NCBI RefSeq assembly: GCF_902809835.1
Contig: NZ_CADDWM010000015.1
Span: 620,001-684,000, forward strand
Source: Agromyces sp. Marseille-P2726
GTDB lineage: Bacteria; Actinomycetota; Actinomycetes; Actinomycetales; Microbacteriaceae
Length of the DNA: 64,000 bases
Direction of reading: 5' to 3'
A program made the translations under genes and the position numbers. Within the stretch, counting starts at the first letter, position 1, and the number at the start of each line of letters is the position of its first letter. The notes beneath the pieces are model-generated. The model was not told the DNA's origin. It saw nothing but the letters and a program-made list of their open reading frames with translations, and made no database searches. Shown here piece by piece: positions 1 to 8,697 of the stretch.

Positions 1-70
1 CGAACGTCGTGCCCCAACTGCCCGCCCCGAGCACGGCGACACGCGCTCCGTGGGGCCTCCTAGCCTTCAA
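1..70 (-). CDS. gpsA: glycerol-3-phosphate dehydrogenase [NAD(P)+], N-terminal fragment
   Basis: Only the first 23 codons are inside the window; the gene runs off the left edge. After a short basic lead the translation reads RVAVLGAGSWGTTF, the glycine-rich Rossmann nucleotide-binding motif that opens GpsA proteins. GpsA reduces dihydroxyacetone phosphate to sn-glycerol-3-phosphate, the backbone for phospholipid synthesis, so it fits directly behind the acyltransferase gene. No ATG or GTG is available in frame. The likely start is TTG at 70, with AAGGAG about 10 nt upstream inside the end of plsC, giving an 11-bp overlap with that gene. The family call is fairly safe from the motif; the start is inferred. 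Confidence 0.75.
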   Translation of the reverse strand, partial: MKARRPHGARVAVLGAGSWGTTF

Positions 71-836
71 GGCGACCCGTCTCCTTCTGCCCGTGCGCGG
101 TGGGATCCCACCGCTCGGCCGGGGCGGGCTCATCGCGGAGCTCGGCGAGCAGTGCTGCGATGGCGTCCATGAGGTCGCCGGTCGCCTTGAGCAGCATCGA
201 CTGGTCGAGCGGCTTGCCGCGGTAGGCACTCAGGTCGAGCGGCTCGCCGATGATGACGTCGATCGTCTTGCGAGGGAAGAGGCTGATCTTCTTGCCGTAC
301 CGCGGCAGGAGCGCCTGCGTGCCCCAGTGGGCGGCGGGGACGATCGGGATGTCGCGCTCCAGCGCGATTCGCACCGCACCCGTCTTGCCGCGCATGGGCC
401 AGAGCTCGGGGTCGCGGGTGAGCGAGCCCTCGGGGTACACAATCACCATGCGACCCTTCTCGACGAGCTCCTCGGCGGCCTTGAGTGCCGCATGGCCCTG
501 GCTGCCGGCGCGCTCGACGGGGATCTGCCCCGACCTGTGCAGGAACCATGCGAGCACGGGGTTCTTGAACAGGGAGGCCTTGGCCAGGAAGCGCGGTGCG
601 CGCCCGAGCTTCCAGCTCGCGGCGCCCATGACGACCGGGTCGATCTCGCTGTGGTGGTTCGGCGCGAGGATGAAGGCGCCGGTCTGCGGCATCCGCTCGG
701 GGTGGTGGAACCGGAACCGCACCACGAGGTTGAAGATCGGCAGGATCAGGACCGCGAGGAGCCAGAAGAACGAGGGTCGGCGGGTCTCCGAACGCGGCTT
801 TCCTGCAGGTTCGGAGGAAGGTTCGTGACGGGGCAC
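60..836 (-). CDS. plsC: 1-acylglycerol-3-phosphate O-acyltransferase (PlsC family)
   Basis: A 258-aa lysophosphatidate acyltransferase-like protein that makes phosphatidate at the membrane. A hydrophobic segment (FFWLLAVLILPIFNLVV) near residue 25 anchors it. The catalytic HX4D motif is present as NHHSEID, followed by the glycerophosphate-binding block YPEGSLTRD and a GEPL motif typical of block IV. The chosen start is GTG at 836, 7 bp after the murA stop, with GAAGGA upstream. A longer frame upstream is only a shadow of murA. It lies between murA and gpsA, linking wall-precursor and phospholipid synthesis in one transcript. The acyl acceptor cannot be fixed from sequence. Confidence 0.9.
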   Translation of the reverse strand: MPRHEPSSEPAGKPRSETRRPSFFWLLAVLILPIFNLVVRFRFHHPERMPQTGAFILAPNHHSEIDPVVMGAASWKLGRAPRFLAKASLFKNPVLAWFLHRSGQIPVERAGSQGHAALKAAEELVEKGRMVIVYPEGSLTRDPELWPMRGKTGAVRIALERDIPIVPAAHWGTQALLPRYGKKISLFPRKTIDVIIGEPLDLSAYRGKPLDQSMLLKATGDLMDAIAALLAELRDEPAPAERWDPTAHGQKETGRLEG

Positions 837-843
837 TCGCCCA

Positions 844-2214
844 TTATCCTTCGAGTTGGAAGTCCGCCCCGAGGAGCTCGAGCTTCGTGATGAAGTTCTC
901 GTATCCGCGCGCGATGATGCCCACGTTCGAGACGGTCGACCGGCCGTCGGCGGTGAGCGCCGCGATGAGGTGGCTGAAGCCTCCGCGCAGGTCGGGGACC
1001 TCGATGTCGGCGCCGATGAGCTTCGAGGGCCCCGAGATGACGGCGGAGTGCTGGAAGTTGCGCTGACCGAAGCGGCAGGCGCCGGCCCCGAGGCACTCCT
1101 TGTGCACGTCGATCGACGCACCCATCTCGACGAGCGCGTCGACGAACCCGAATCGCTGCTCGTACACCGTCTCGTGCACGATCGAGACGCCGTGCGCCTT
1201 CGTGAGTGCGACGACGAGCGGCTGCTGCCAGTCGGTCATGAATCCCGGGTGCACATCGGTCTCGATGATCACGGGCTTGAGCTCGCCCCCGGGGTGGTAG
1301 AACCGGATGCCCTCCTCCTCGATCTCGAACGCGCCGCCGACCTTGCGGAACACGTTGAGGAACGTCAGCATCTCGGCCTGGCGCGCACCGCCGACGAAGA
1401 CGTCGCCCTCGGTGGCGAGCGCCGCGGCGGCCCAGCTCGCCGCCTCGTTGCGGTCGAAGAGCGCGCGGTGGGTGTAGCCGTCGAGCTTCGCGACACCCTC
1501 GATGCGGATGACGCGGTCGGTATCGACCGTGATGATCGCGCCCATCTTCTGCAGGATGTTGATGAGGTCCATGATCTCGGGCTCGATCGCCGCGCCCGAG
1601 AGCTCGGTGATGCCGTCGGCCAGCACCGCGGTGAGCAGCACCTGCTCGGTGGCGCCGACACTCGGGTACGGCAGCGAGACCTTGGCGCCGTGCAGCCCGT
1701 TCGGGGCCGACATGCGGATGCCGCTCGGAAGCTTCTCGATGATCGCCCCGAAGTTGCGCAGCACCTCGAGGTGGTAGTCGATGGGACGGTCGCCGATGCG
1801 GCATCCGCCGAGGTCGGGGATGAAGGCCTCGCCGAGGCGGTGCAGGAGCGGCCCGCAGAACAGGATGGGGATCCGGCTCGAGCCCGCGTGCGCGTCGATG
1901 TCGGCCATGTGCGCCGATTCCACCGCGGACGGGTCGAGGATGAGCTCGCCCTCGTCGACGCCGTGCGTGACACTCACGCCGTGCACCTCGAGCAGGCCAC
2001 GCACGATGCGGACGTCGCTGATGTTCGGCACGTTCTTGAGCACGCTCGGTGTGTCACCGAGGATCGCGGCGACCATCGCCTTGGTGACGAGGTTCTTCGC
2101 GCCTTTCAGCTCGATGCGTCCGCGCAGCGGCTTGCCGCCGTTGATGGTGATCTGGTCGACGTTGAGTCCGACGGCCGTCGCGTGGTTCTTGGCATCCTGC
2201 CCGAGTGTGTTCAC
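844..2214 (-). CDS. murA: UDP-N-acetylglucosamine 1-carboxyvinyltransferase
   Basis: MurA (EPSP synthase fold, about 456 aa) transfers enolpyruvate from PEP to UDP-GlcNAc, the first committed cytoplasmic step of peptidoglycan synthesis and the target of fosfomycin. The substrate-binding Lys-Asn pair is in the GAKNLVTKA motif near residue 40. The PEP-binding loop retains the reactive cysteine ([12 protein letters not shown], Cys about 138), so classical fosfomycin sensitivity of the enzyme is expected rather than the Asp-type resistance seen in mycobacteria. I place the start at GTG 2214, which overlaps the leuD stop in GTGA. An upstream ATG at 2268 would overlap leuD by 58 bp and is less likely. 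Confidence 0.92.
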   Translation of the reverse strand: MNTLGQDAKNHATAVGLNVDQITINGGKPLRGRIELKGAKNLVTKAMVAAILGDTPSVLKNVPNISDVRIVRGLLEVHGVSVTHGVDEGELILDPSAVESAHMADIDAHAGSSRIPILFCGPLLHRLGEAFIPDLGGCRIGDRPIDYHLEVLRNFGAIIEKLPSGIRMSAPNGLHGAKVSLPYPSVGATEQVLLTAVLADGITELSGAAIEPEIMDLINILQKMGAIITVDTDRVIRIEGVAKLDGYTHRALFDRNEAASWAAAALATEGDVFVGGARQAEMLTFLNVFRKVGGAFEIEEEGIRFYHPGGELKPVIIETDVHPGFMTDWQQPLVVALTKAHGVSIVHETVYEQRFGFVDALVEMGASIDVHKECLGAGACRFGQRNFQHSAVISGPSKLIGADIEVPDLRGGFSHLIAALTADGRSTVSNVGIIARGYENFITKLELLGADFQLEG

Positions 2215-2834
2215 AGAGCTCCTGTTGTTCCTGCCGGCTCCGGGATGGGGAGCGTTTTCGGCCGCCAAGCCTCGCGTTGTGACTCGAACTCGGCGATGGA
2301 CTCCTCATCCCGCAGGGTGAGCCCGATGTCGTCGAGCCCTTCGAGAAGCCTCCACCGAGTGTAGTCGTCGATGTCGAACGGCACCGTGAGCGCGCCCGCG
2401 CTCACCGTACGCTCAACCAGATCGACGGTGACGGGTATTCCCGGGTCGGTCTCGACGATCTCCCACAGCCGCTCCACGTCCTCGTATGCGACCTGCGCCG
2501 CGAGGAGCCCCTGCTTGCCGGAGTTGCCCCGGAAGATGTCGCCGAAGCGGGAGCTGATGACGACGTCGAACCCGTAGTCGCGCAGGGCCCACACCGCGTG
2601 CTCGCGGCTCGACCCGGTGCCGAAGTCGGGACCGGCGATGAGGATCTTCGCGCCGGCGTACTCGTCGCGGTTGAGGACGAACTCGGGGTCCTTGCGCCAC
2701 TCGTGGAAGAGCGCGTCGTCGAAGCCGGTCTTGGTGACCCGCTTCAGGAACACCGCGGGAATGATCTGGTCGGTGTCGACGTTCGAGCGGCGCAGCGGAA
2801 CGGCGACGCCGGTGACGGAGCTGAACTTCTCCAT
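2211..2834 (-). CDS. leuD: 3-isopropylmalate dehydratase small subunit
   Basis: A 207-aa small (swivel domain) subunit of isopropylmalate isomerase, which pairs with LeuC to convert 2-isopropylmalate to 3-isopropylmalate in leucine synthesis. Diagnostic segments are [15 protein letters not shown] at the N-terminus, [13 protein letters not shown] (the swivel-domain substrate-recognition signature) and [17 protein letters not shown]. Length is normal for the family. ATG at 2834 follows the leuC stop by one base, and the stop overlaps the murA start, so leuC-leuD-murA are translationally coupled. Expression should follow the leucine leader upstream of leuC. Confidence 0.95.
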   Translation of the reverse strand: MEKFSSVTGVAVPLRRSNVDTDQIIPAVFLKRVTKTGFDDALFHEWRKDPEFVLNRDEYAGAKILIAGPDFGTGSSREHAVWALRDYGFDVVISSRFGDIFRGNSGKQGLLAAQVAYEDVERLWEIVETDPGIPVTVDLVERTVSAGALTVPFDIDDYTRWRLLEGLDDIGLTLRDEESIAEFESQREAWRPKTLPIPEPAGTTGAL

Positions 2835-2835
2835 G

Positions 2836-4344
2836 TCAGCGAACCCCCTCGGTGGTCGAGTCGGCCGGAACGGCCGTATCGAGACCATGCTCCAGGTCGG
2901 AGGGACTCGACAGCGTGCCGCGCACCGCGGTCGCCGCAGCGACGAGCGGCGAGACGAGGTGCGTGCGACCCCCCTTGCCCTGCCGGCCCTCGAAGTTGCG
3001 GTTCGAGGTCGACGCGCAGCGCTCACCCGGCGCCAGTTGGTCGGGGTTCATGCCGAGGCACATCGAGCAGCCCGCGAAGCGCCACTCGGCGCCGAACTCC
3101 TCGAAGACCTTGTCGAGGCCCTCGGCCTCGGCCTCGAGACGCACGCGCGCCGAGCCGGGCACGACCATGACGCGCACGCCGTCGGCCTTCCTCCGGCCCT
3201 TGATGATCGAGGCGAAGGCCCGCAGGTCTTCGATGCGGCTGTTCGTGCAGGAGCCCATGAAGACGGCGTCGACCGGGATCTCCTTCAGCCTCGTGCCCGG
3301 CTCGAGCGCCATGTACTCGAGTGCGCGCTCGGCGGCCGCGCGCTCGTGCTGATCGGCGATCGACGCGGGATCGGGCACGGAGTCGGACAGCGAGACGCCC
3401 TGCCCCGGGTTGGTGCCCCAGGTGACGAACGGTTCGAGCGTGTCGGCGTCGATGTCGACCTCTGCGTCGAAGACCGCGCCGTCGTCGGTGGCGAGTGTGC
3501 GCCAGTATTCGAGCGCGGCATCCCAGTCGGCGCCCTTCGGCGCATGCGGGCGGCCCTGCAGGTAGGCGAACGTCGTCTCGTCGGGCGCGACCATGCCGGC
3601 GCGGGCACCCGCCTCGATCGACATGTTGCAGATGGTCATGCGGCCGTCCATCGACAGCGAGCGGATGGCGCTGCCGCGGTACTCGAGCACGTAGCCCTGG
3701 CCGCCGCCGGTGCCGATCTTCGCGATGACCGCGAGGATGATGTCCTTCGCGGTGACGCCGGGACGCAGGGTGCCCTCGACGTTGATCGCCATGGTCTTGA
3801 ACGGCTTCAGCGGCAGGGTCTGCGTCGCGAGCACGTGCTCGACCTCGCTCGTGCCGATGCCGAACGCCATGGCGCCGAACGCGCCGTGCGTGGACGTGTG
3901 CGAATCGCCGCAGACCACGGTGATGCCGGGCTGGGTGAGTCCGAGCTGCGGACCGACGACGTGCACGATGCCCTGTTCGACGTCGCCGAGCGAGTGCAGT
4001 CGGATGCCGAATTCGGCCGCGTTGCGGCGGAGGGTCTCGATCTGCGTGCGACTCGTGGGGTCGGCGATCGGACGGTCGATCGCGAGCGTGGGCGTGTTGT
4101 GGTCCTCGGTCGCGATCGTGAGATCGGGGCGGCGAACGGGTCGACCCGCCATTCGGAGACCGTCGAAGGCCTGCGGGCTCGTGACCTCGTGCACGAGGTG
4201 CAGGTCGATGTAGATCAGGTCGGGCGTGCCGTTCTCGCCCTTCTTCACGAGGTGCGCTTCCCAGACCTTCTCGGCCAGGGTGCGGGGCCGCGCGTGCGAC
4301 GTCGGACCGTCGGGCGTACTGCTGTTCGCGGATGCTGCGTTCAT
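2836..4344 (-). CDS. leuC: 3-isopropylmalate dehydratase large subunit
   Basis: A 502-aa aconitase-family large subunit carrying the [4Fe-4S] cluster. Cysteine motifs are visible as [17 protein letters not shown] and [12 protein letters not shown], and substrate-side motifs as [15 protein letters not shown] and [17 protein letters not shown]. With LeuD it forms the leucine-pathway isomerase. ATG at 4344 is the first codon that leaves the 5' region free; a longer in-frame extension reaches into the leader hairpin and the upstream gene. The roughly 60 bp before the start carry a leucine-rich leader ORF and a strong stem-loop (described separately), suggesting attenuation by charged tRNA-Leu. 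Confidence 0.95.
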   Translation of the reverse strand: MNAASANSSTPDGPTSHARPRTLAEKVWEAHLVKKGENGTPDLIYIDLHLVHEVTSPQAFDGLRMAGRPVRRPDLTIATEDHNTPTLAIDRPIADPTSRTQIETLRRNAAEFGIRLHSLGDVEQGIVHVVGPQLGLTQPGITVVCGDSHTSTHGAFGAMAFGIGTSEVEHVLATQTLPLKPFKTMAINVEGTLRPGVTAKDIILAVIAKIGTGGGQGYVLEYRGSAIRSLSMDGRMTICNMSIEAGARAGMVAPDETTFAYLQGRPHAPKGADWDAALEYWRTLATDDGAVFDAEVDIDADTLEPFVTWGTNPGQGVSLSDSVPDPASIADQHERAAAERALEYMALEPGTRLKEIPVDAVFMGSCTNSRIEDLRAFASIIKGRRKADGVRVMVVPGSARVRLEAEAEGLDKVFEEFGAEWRFAGCSMCLGMNPDQLAPGERCASTSNRNFEGRQGKGGRTHLVSPLVAAATAVRGTLSSPSDLEHGLDTAVPADSTTEGVR

Positions 4345-4386
4345 GTCTTCGCTTCCTTGGAATTCGTGGTCGACCGACGACGGACT

Positions 4387-4424
4387 CCGCGACGGGATCG
4401 GCCTAGAACGAGGCCCCGTCGCGG
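4387..4424 (-). promoter_or_regulatory. attenuator-type hairpin in the leuC 5' leader
   Basis: On the minus strand CCGCGACGGG (4415-4424) pairs perfectly with CCCGTCGCGG (4387-4396), extended by an inner GCCT/AGGC pair around a 6-nt loop. The sequence CCGCGAC occurs a second time upstream (4441-4447), just before the four Leu codons of the leader ORF, so the 3' arm can pair with either copy. That is the layout of a ribosome-controlled alternative-pairing attenuator. No U-tract follows the hairpin, so it may act by a non-canonical terminator or by hiding the leuC ribosome site rather than as a classic intrinsic terminator. Confidence 0.6.
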
Positions 4425-4456
4425 CAGCGAAGAAGGAGGAGTCGCGGCGCACGCAC
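4403..4456 (-). CDS. putative leucine leader peptide of leuCD (17 aa)
   Basis: A short ORF reading [17 protein letters not shown], starting at GTG 4456 and stopping at TAG 4403 inside the loop of the downstream hairpin. It has four Leu codons in a row (CTC CTC CTT CTT, 4430-4441), directly upstream of the leucine genes leuC and leuD. An in-frame stop lies just upstream, so the ORF cannot be an extension of the preceding gene. The ribosome site is weak (GGA a few bases before GTG). A competing ATG one frame over (4460) opens a 38-codon ORF that ends over the leuC start. Leader peptides of this kind are known for amino-acid operons in Actinobacteria; the assignment here is inferred from codon content and placement. 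Confidence 0.55.
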   Translation of the reverse strand: MRAPRLLLLRCRDGASF

Positions 4457-4465
4457 CCATCCAGA

Positions 4466-5041
4466 TTACACGGTGTCGAGCGGCACTCGATCCACGAGCA
4501 GGGCGAACTCGCCGAGCAGCAGGGTGGCTCCACCGGGCACCGACGTGCGAAGACCGGGCTCGAGCCGGCTCGATCGGCCGTCGGATGCCTCGACGGTGAT
4601 GCCGTTCGTGGAGTGCAGGTCGGTCACCACGAGTTCGTCGGCGACGACCTCGACGAGCGCGTGCGTCTTCGACACGGATCGCGCCGGATCGGTCAGCGCG
4701 ACCGGGGCGGCTCCGACCGGTGCCGCGTCGGTGGCGGGGTGCCGGCCGAGCACGATCGGGCGCAGCACGAGCACCTCCACGCCGCCGTCGCCACGCAGAC
4801 GCCACGCCCCCGGCACGGGCTGCGTCGTCGGTGCCTCGATGCGGGTCTCACCGGTGGGCGGCGCGTCCGACGCCGCCGACCCGGGCGGCGTGCTCGGCGC
4901 GGGCGCCGGAACGGCCCCGGGCGGCGGCGGGAAGGACGGCAGCACGCGGGGCGGCGCATCCCGAGCCGTGCGATCGGGCGCCTCTGACGGCGCCTCGGGG
5001 ATCAGTCCCGGCGGCGGGACGATGAAGTCGGGCTCGGCCAC
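4466..5041 (-). CDS. FHA domain protein
   Basis: A 191-aa protein with a Pro/Ala-rich, probably disordered first half and a forkhead-associated domain in the second half (about residues 92-185). The FHA core is visible as IVLGRHP, then SKTHALVEV and [13 protein letters not shown], with the Arg, Ser, His and Asn positions that bind phosphothreonine. It is expected to be a cytoplasmic reader of Thr phosphorylation. It starts at GTG 5041, 9 bp after the transglutaminase-fold gene, and closes the kinase/phosphatase/FHA block that begins at 19605, so its phospho-partner is probably a substrate of the block's kinase. The leucine leader begins only a few bases past its stop. Confidence 0.85.
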   Translation of the reverse strand: MAEPDFIVPPPGLIPEAPSEAPDRTARDAPPRVLPSFPPPPGAVPAPAPSTPPGSAASDAPPTGETRIEAPTTQPVPGAWRLRGDGGVEVLVLRPIVLGRHPATDAAPVGAAPVALTDPARSVSKTHALVEVVADELVVTDLHSTNGITVEASDGRSSRLEPGLRTSVPGGATLLLGEFALLVDRVPLDTV

Positions 5042-5050
5042 CCGACCACT

Positions 5051-7387
5051 CTAGCGACGGCTCCGGACGCGGTAGCGGCTGACGAAGCGGCGCACCCGAC
5101 CCGCGGCAGCGGCCACGGCGGCGGTCGCGGCATCCGCGGTCTTCCAGCGATCCTCCACCACCTCGGCTGACACGTCGGCGCCGCCGAACACGTCGCGGTC
5201 GATGGTCGCGGCCAACGTGGTGAGCCGAACGGGCTGCACCGGCGTCGCCGACGATTCCGTCGACGTCGAGGACGCCGGCGTGGCCACTCCCGTCACGACG
5301 AGGCCCTGCTCGAACTGCTGCTGCTCGAGGGCTCGTGCCGCCTGCCGTCGGGTGCCGCGAGCCGGGGGTTCGAACCCGAGCTCGGCATACCGGTCGACGA
5401 GCTCATCCCATGCCCCTGCGGCCCGTCGATCGCCGGCGCCCGTGCCGCGCCGCCGTCGACGTCGCCGGCGCTTGACGAGCGCCACGAACGCCATGGGCAG
5501 GAACACGATGGCCGCGGGGATCCCGAGCGACGCGAGCGCGACCCACACCCAGGCCGGAATCTGGAACGGGCGGTCGCGGTCGTCGTCGTCGGTGTCGTCG
5601 ATCTCGACGGTCGTGAGCAGTTCGTCCTCGACGTGCTCGGCACGTGGTGGCTGGCGCACCTGGGGCTGCGGCTCCGACTTCGGTTTGGGGGTCTGCTCCT
5701 GCGGCACGTCGACCTGGTCGGGAGTCGGCCGGAAGGCGATCCAGCCGACGTCCTCGAACGGCACCTCCACCCAGGCGGTGACGTCAGCGCCCACGACTTC
5801 GATCTCGTCGGCGTCGTCGGCGATCTCGGGCGCGAACCCCATCACCACGCGCGCCGGGTGGCCCAGGTGCCGCGCCATCAGGGCCATCGCCGCGGCATAC
5901 TGCTCCTCGTCGCCGACCATCTGCGACCGCGTGAAGAGCTCGATGAGGCGGTCGGCACCGTGGCCTGCTCGCGACGGCACCGAATCGCTCGCCAGGCCAT
6001 GGCTCAGGAACCCCCCGGCCTTCAGTCCCCGCTCGATCGCGCGGAGTTGCTCGATGGGCGTCGCCGCTTCGCCGGCATACTCCTCGGCCTTGGCCGCAAC
6101 CACGTCGGGCACGTTCTCGACCGGCGGCATCGGGACTCGGGCGACCGGCACGTCGACGAGGTCCTCGAGATCGGGTTCCCGCTGGATGCGTGCCTCCACG
6201 CGATACCTCGCGTCGGCTCCGACGCCGCTCGTGAGCACCGCGGTGCCGGCCGCAGCGTTGTACCGCAGGTCTCCCGCCTGTGCACTGCTCGCCTCATCGA
6301 GCAGCTCGAGCATGGAGCCGTACCCGATCGTGGGCAGCCACACGTCTGCGTACGCCCCGCCCGACACCTCGATCTCACGACTGCTGCCGAGGCTCGCGAG
6401 CGGCGGTTCGGGAAGGGTCGACCCGACGATGGCGTAGCCGCCGTCGTCGGCGTCTTCGGGACCGGCGACGGTCCACAGGCGGCCGGTGTACGCGTCCATG
6501 GTCGCGAGCCTGATGACGTCGCCGGGCTCCAGGCCGGAGACCCGGAACAGCGGCTCCTCGGCCAGGTCCTTCGTGTACGTCCGGAACCCGGCCAGCGGGC
6601 TCGGGAACTCGAGCGGGTCGAACGGTGGCACGATCTGCTCGCGCAGCACGAAGCGATCGGGCGATGCGGGCGCGACCGCGAGACCGGCCGCAGCGCCGAC
6701 GACCACCGCGCCGGCGACGATCGCGGCCGAGCCGGTGAGCTTGCGCCGCCGCAGGCGGGCCGCGCCGTCGACGGACGCCTCGACCGTCGTGCCGCGGCGC
6801 CAGGCGAGCCAGACGAGCGCGATCGCTGCGAACGCCACCCCTCGTACGCCGGCGAGGAACGCCTCCTCGGTGCCGAGGAGGATCCCCGACACGTAGAGGA
6901 GCACGGGGCCCGCGAGCACGACCGCCGAGCGCAGCGGCGTGCGCTTCGCCGCGATCCAACGCAGCAGCAGCATCGTGCCGATCATCGACACGAGCCATGC
7001 TGCGAAGTACGGAACGGCAGCGACGTAGTACGGAGCCTCGACTGGCGCCGCGATGGTGAGGATGTCCGCCCACCCGAAGACCGCACCGACCGCGAGTCCA
7101 GCGAGCGATTGGAGGCTCGGCAGGATGACGAACAGGGCGGCATCCGGCATCGTGAACGGCGTGCCGAGCAGGAAGTAGGCGGCAAGGCCGAGGAGCACGG
7201 TGGTCAGCACACCGAGCCCCCACGCGGTTCCGGCGACCGCGGCAAGCGTGCCGACGACGATGCCGGCGATGGCGGCCAGCATGAAGTTCAGGTCGCCGAA
7301 GCTCGTCTCATAGCCGGCGATGCCGAGCAGCGAGAGCACCGCGAGCACCGCGAGGTCGCTCCACGCCGAGCGGGGGAAGCGGGTCAC
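5051..7387 (-). CDS. TgpA-like membrane protein with a catalytically dead transglutaminase-fold domain
   Basis: A 778-aa membrane protein: an N-terminal bundle of about seven hydrophobic segments (residues 1-220), an extracytoplasmic transglutaminase-like domain (to about 560), one more membrane segment (PAWVWVALASLGIPAAIVF) and a cytoplasmic tail. It aligns with TgpA/DUF3488-transglutaminase proteins, but all three catalytic positions are changed. The Cys of GFCEHYASA is Glu in GDEEQYAAA, the His of HAWVEV is Thr in TAWVEV, and the Asp of VDPT is Arg in FRPT. It is therefore probably a binding or scaffold module, not an amidase or cross-linker. GTG 7387 overlaps the DUF58 stop by 4 bp; MoxR-DUF58-transglutaminase is a recurrent trio in bacteria. 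Confidence 0.85.
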   Translation of the reverse strand: MTRFPRSAWSDLAVLAVLSLLGIAGYETSFGDLNFMLAAIAGIVVGTLAAVAGTAWGLGVLTTVLLGLAAYFLLGTPFTMPDAALFVILPSLQSLAGLAVGAVFGWADILTIAAPVEAPYYVAAVPYFAAWLVSMIGTMLLLRWIAAKRTPLRSAVVLAGPVLLYVSGILLGTEEAFLAGVRGVAFAAIALVWLAWRRGTTVEASVDGAARLRRRKLTGSAAIVAGAVVVGAAAGLAVAPASPDRFVLREQIVPPFDPLEFPSPLAGFRTYTKDLAEEPLFRVSGLEPGDVIRLATMDAYTGRLWTVAGPEDADDGGYAIVGSTLPEPPLASLGSSREIEVSGGAYADVWLPTIGYGSMLELLDEASSAQAGDLRYNAAAGTAVLTSGVGADARYRVEARIQREPDLEDLVDVPVARVPMPPVENVPDVVAAKAEEYAGEAATPIEQLRAIERGLKAGGFLSHGLASDSVPSRAGHGADRLIELFTRSQMVGDEEQYAAAMALMARHLGHPARVVMGFAPEIADDADEIEVVGADVTAWVEVPFEDVGWIAFRPTPDQVDVPQEQTPKPKSEPQPQVRQPPRAEHVEDELLTTVEIDDTDDDDRDRPFQIPAWVWVALASLGIPAAIVFLPMAFVALVKRRRRRRRRGTGAGDRRAAGAWDELVDRYAELGFEPPARGTRRQAARALEQQQFEQGLVVTGVATPASSTSTESSATPVQPVRLTTLAATIDRDVFGGADVSAEVVEDRWKTADAATAAVAAAAGRVRRFVSRYRVRSRR

Positions 7388-8697
7388 GGGCGCACCCTCC
7401 GCACGAGTCGGGACAGCTCGTCGAGCGAGCCGACGGTGACCACGGTCGAGTCGGCGATGCGCGAGATCCGGGAAGCGGCACCCACCTGCGCGCGGAATGC
7501 GAGCACCTGGGTGTCGGCGCCGAAGACCGTCTCGACGGCCCGGAACTCCGAGAGGGGGGCGAGCGAGCCTCCCACGACGATGACGACGCTCGGGGTGGGG
7601 ACGCGCTTGGATGCCTCGCGCACGAGGTCGCGGATGGAGAGGCCATCGGCCTCGACCGGCTCGATGCGGCTCGTGTCGTCGAGCAGCGCGGTCGCGGTGG
7701 CGGTTCGCAGGCGCAGTCGATCGGTGACGGTCGCAAGCCGCGTCGCGTCCCGGATGACCTGCACGCCGATGGATGCGAGCACCGAGACGGCGAGCTCGAA
7801 CTCGTCGTCGGAGGCGTAGTGGGCGCTCGCGGTCGACTGCACGAGCAGGAGCTGCGAGCGCCGGGTCTCCTCGTACTGCCGGACCATGAGCTGACCGGTG
7901 CGGGCCGAGGTGCGCCAGTGCACGTTCCGCAGTGCGTCGCCGGGTTCGTAGGCGCGGAGGGCGTGGAACGAGATGTCGTTGTTCGTGATGGTCTTGGTGG
8001 CCTCGCCCTCGAGGTCGCGCACGAGTCCGGCGGCCGACGGTTGGAGTCGCGCGGTGATCGGGTGGACGAAGAGCTCGACGGGGTCGGTCCAGCGCACCTC
8101 CCGCCGCAGCAGGCCGAGCTGGTCGCCTCGCACCGACACCGCGGGTCCGGCCACGATGACCGCGCGTCGGTTCGTCGGAACGGCGAACAGCTCCTCGTGC
8201 TCCCGGCCCGCCTCGAGGGCGGGGACGACGAACTCCGCAACGCCCGCGCCCACCGGGAGTTCGAGGCGCGAGGGCACCGACGGCGAGTCGCCGGCGTTCT
8301 CGACGAGGAGCCGACCGAACGCGCGCTCCCCGGCGACGACCCGTGCAGGCTGGAGTTCGATGGCCACCCGGTAGTGCATGCGCCCGAAGATGAACGGGAT
8401 CGAGACGAGGATGGCACCCACGAGCGTCGCGCCGAGGAAGGCGAACTCGATCCAGCCGAACGCCCACGCGAGCGCGAGCGAGACGAACGCGGCGAGCAGC
8501 ACGAGCCACCCCACGCGGGAGACCACCCCGGTCACCGGGGCGACGATCCGTGCGAGGCGGGCGCCGCCTTCCCGGAGCCGACGCCCGGTGGAGCGACCGG
8601 ATGCCGCGACGGAGCGCACGACGGAACGAATCGCGATGCGCGTCTGCGAGGGTCTGCGGGAGGGTGTCGTCGCAGGCGCGCCGGTCTCGGACGTCAT
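7384..8697 (-). CDS. DUF58 domain protein
   Basis: A 437-aa membrane protein. Two hydrophobic segments occur around residues 60-105 (GWLVLLAAFVSLALAWAFGW and the stretch after it), followed by a beta-rich part and the DUF58 core, whose hallmark is visible as LRAYEPGDALRNVHWRTSAR and then LMVRQYEE. DUF58 proteins have a vWA-like fold and are nearly always encoded with a MoxR AAA+ ATPase; they are thought to be its client or adaptor at the membrane. ATG 8697 overlaps the moxR stop by 4 bp and the gene overlaps the next one by 4 bp, so the three are translationally coupled. Exact function is unknown. Confidence 0.88.
   Translation of the reverse strand: MTSETGAPATTPSRRPSQTRIAIRSVVRSVAASGRSTGRRLREGGARLARIVAPVTGVVSRVGWLVLLAAFVSLALAWAFGWIEFAFLGATLVGAILVSIPFIFGRMHYRVAIELQPARVVAGERAFGRLLVENAGDSPSVPSRLELPVGAGVAEFVVPALEAGREHEELFAVPTNRRAVIVAGPAVSVRGDQLGLLRREVRWTDPVELFVHPITARLQPSAAGLVRDLEGEATKTITNNDISFHALRAYEPGDALRNVHWRTSARTGQLMVRQYEETRRSQLLLVQSTASAHYASDDEFELAVSVLASIGVQVIRDATRLATVTDRLRLRTATATALLDDTSRIEPVEADGLSIRDLVREASKRVPTPSVVIVVGGSLAPLSEFRAVETVFGADTQVLAFRAQVGAASRISRIADSTVVTVGSLDELSRLVRRVRP

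Noticed and set aside
2215..2268. Upstream ATG for murA
   Set aside because: It would overlap leuD by 58 bp and adds unconserved residues; GTG 2214 with GTGA coupling is the better start.
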